DNA of 52,370 nt from Chitinophagales bacterium (lineage in GTDB: Bacteria > Bacteroidota > Bacteroidia > Chitinophagales > Saprospiraceae). Position numbers and translations under genes: made by a program. Below the pieces are notes generated by a model that searched no databases, was not told the origin of the DNA, and saw nothing but the letters and a program-made list of their open reading frames with translations. Each line of letters begins with the position of its first letter. Positions within the stretch are counted from its first letter, which is position 1. The stretch spans positions 160,631 through 213,000 of the forward strand of contig JAIXKS010000007.1 of assembly GCA_026928325.1 (NCBI GenBank), read 5' to 3'. Shown one piece after another: positions 52,303-52,370 of this stretch.

Positions 52303-52370
52303 TTTCAAGTATTTTAATCCTAAAATCGACCTTGGTGAGACGTCATAATGTCTCGTTTACTAAAAAAATT

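Noticed and set aside
52337-52354. GAGAC...GTCTC hairpin at the window end
   Set aside because: A 5-bp stem without a T run; too weak to call as a terminator or repeat.
1-52370. CRISPR array, tRNA or rRNA genes, intact insertion sequence
   Set aside because: No regular spaced repeats, no cloverleaf-like or rRNA sequence, and no full-length transposase was recognised in any gap.

Overview
The window reads as chromosomal DNA of a Bacteroidota bacterium; a Saprospiria or Chitinophagia relative is my guess, not something the sequence proves. The base composition is AT-rich. Promoter-like TAnnTTTG (-7) motifs stand in front of many genes, and I saw no strong Shine-Dalgarno sequences. Several gene types or pairs are typical of the phylum: a DUF3822 gene overlapping rsmD, a DUF1573 lipoprotein, a DUF1684 lipoprotein, a PorE-like OmpA lipoprotein of the type IX secretion/gliding type, and Mrp and sigma-54 regulator variants. 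I found no rRNA, tRNA, CRISPR array or intact insertion sequence.

Layout. 0-10.6 kb: ferredoxin, a glycosyltransferase, two secreted proteins, tsaD, DUF3822-rsmD, an ABC ATPase, deoxynucleoside kinase, a YggS-type PLP protein, folD-prmA. 10.6-13.9 kb: a small accessory patch with the N-terminal stub of an IS4-type transposase and two poorly known secreted proteins. 13.9-29 kb: a BioD-like ATPase, ddl, a sigma-54 regulator without its DNA-binding domain, a LOG-family protein, a flippase-like membrane protein, prmC, a nucleoside transporter, DoxX, class II ribonucleotide reductase, a SRPBCC-pabB-pabC operon and a decayed Rpn-type nuclease gene. 29-43.7 kb: mscL, PorE-like protein, an acyl-CoA carboxylase subunit, alaS, an exonuclease/GIY-YIG protein, copA-copZ, a PHP/PolX protein and a DUF1573 lipoprotein. 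44-52.4 kb: rdgB with an unknown partner, ilvE, a bacilliredoxin, nifU-like/pyrF, mrp, an in-frame RibF-glycosyltransferase fusion and a pseudouridine synthase.

How the genes relate. Most of the window is housekeeping: nucleotide supply (NrdJ, dNK, PyrF, RdgB, NupG-like), folate (FolD, PabB, PabC), translation (TsaD, RsmD, PrmA, PrmC, AlaS, RluA-type), Fe-S handling (ferredoxin, NifU-like, Mrp), copper export (CopA, CopZ) and the envelope (Ddl, MscL, flippase, PorE-like).

The most unusual items are: (1) a family of about 159-bp foldback elements, six copies in the window, each with 10-12-bp terminal inverted repeats, mostly TA-flanked, and imperfectly palindromic over its whole length; (2) a single reading frame joining riboflavin kinase/FAD synthetase to a family 2 glycosyltransferase; (3) a sigma-54 activator ending before any HTH; (4) a PolX protein whose polymerase metal site looks lost while its PHP nuclease site is kept; (5) a possible DNA polymerase III psi-like protein beside rdgB. 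I did not find a clear multi-gene novel defence or mobile system.
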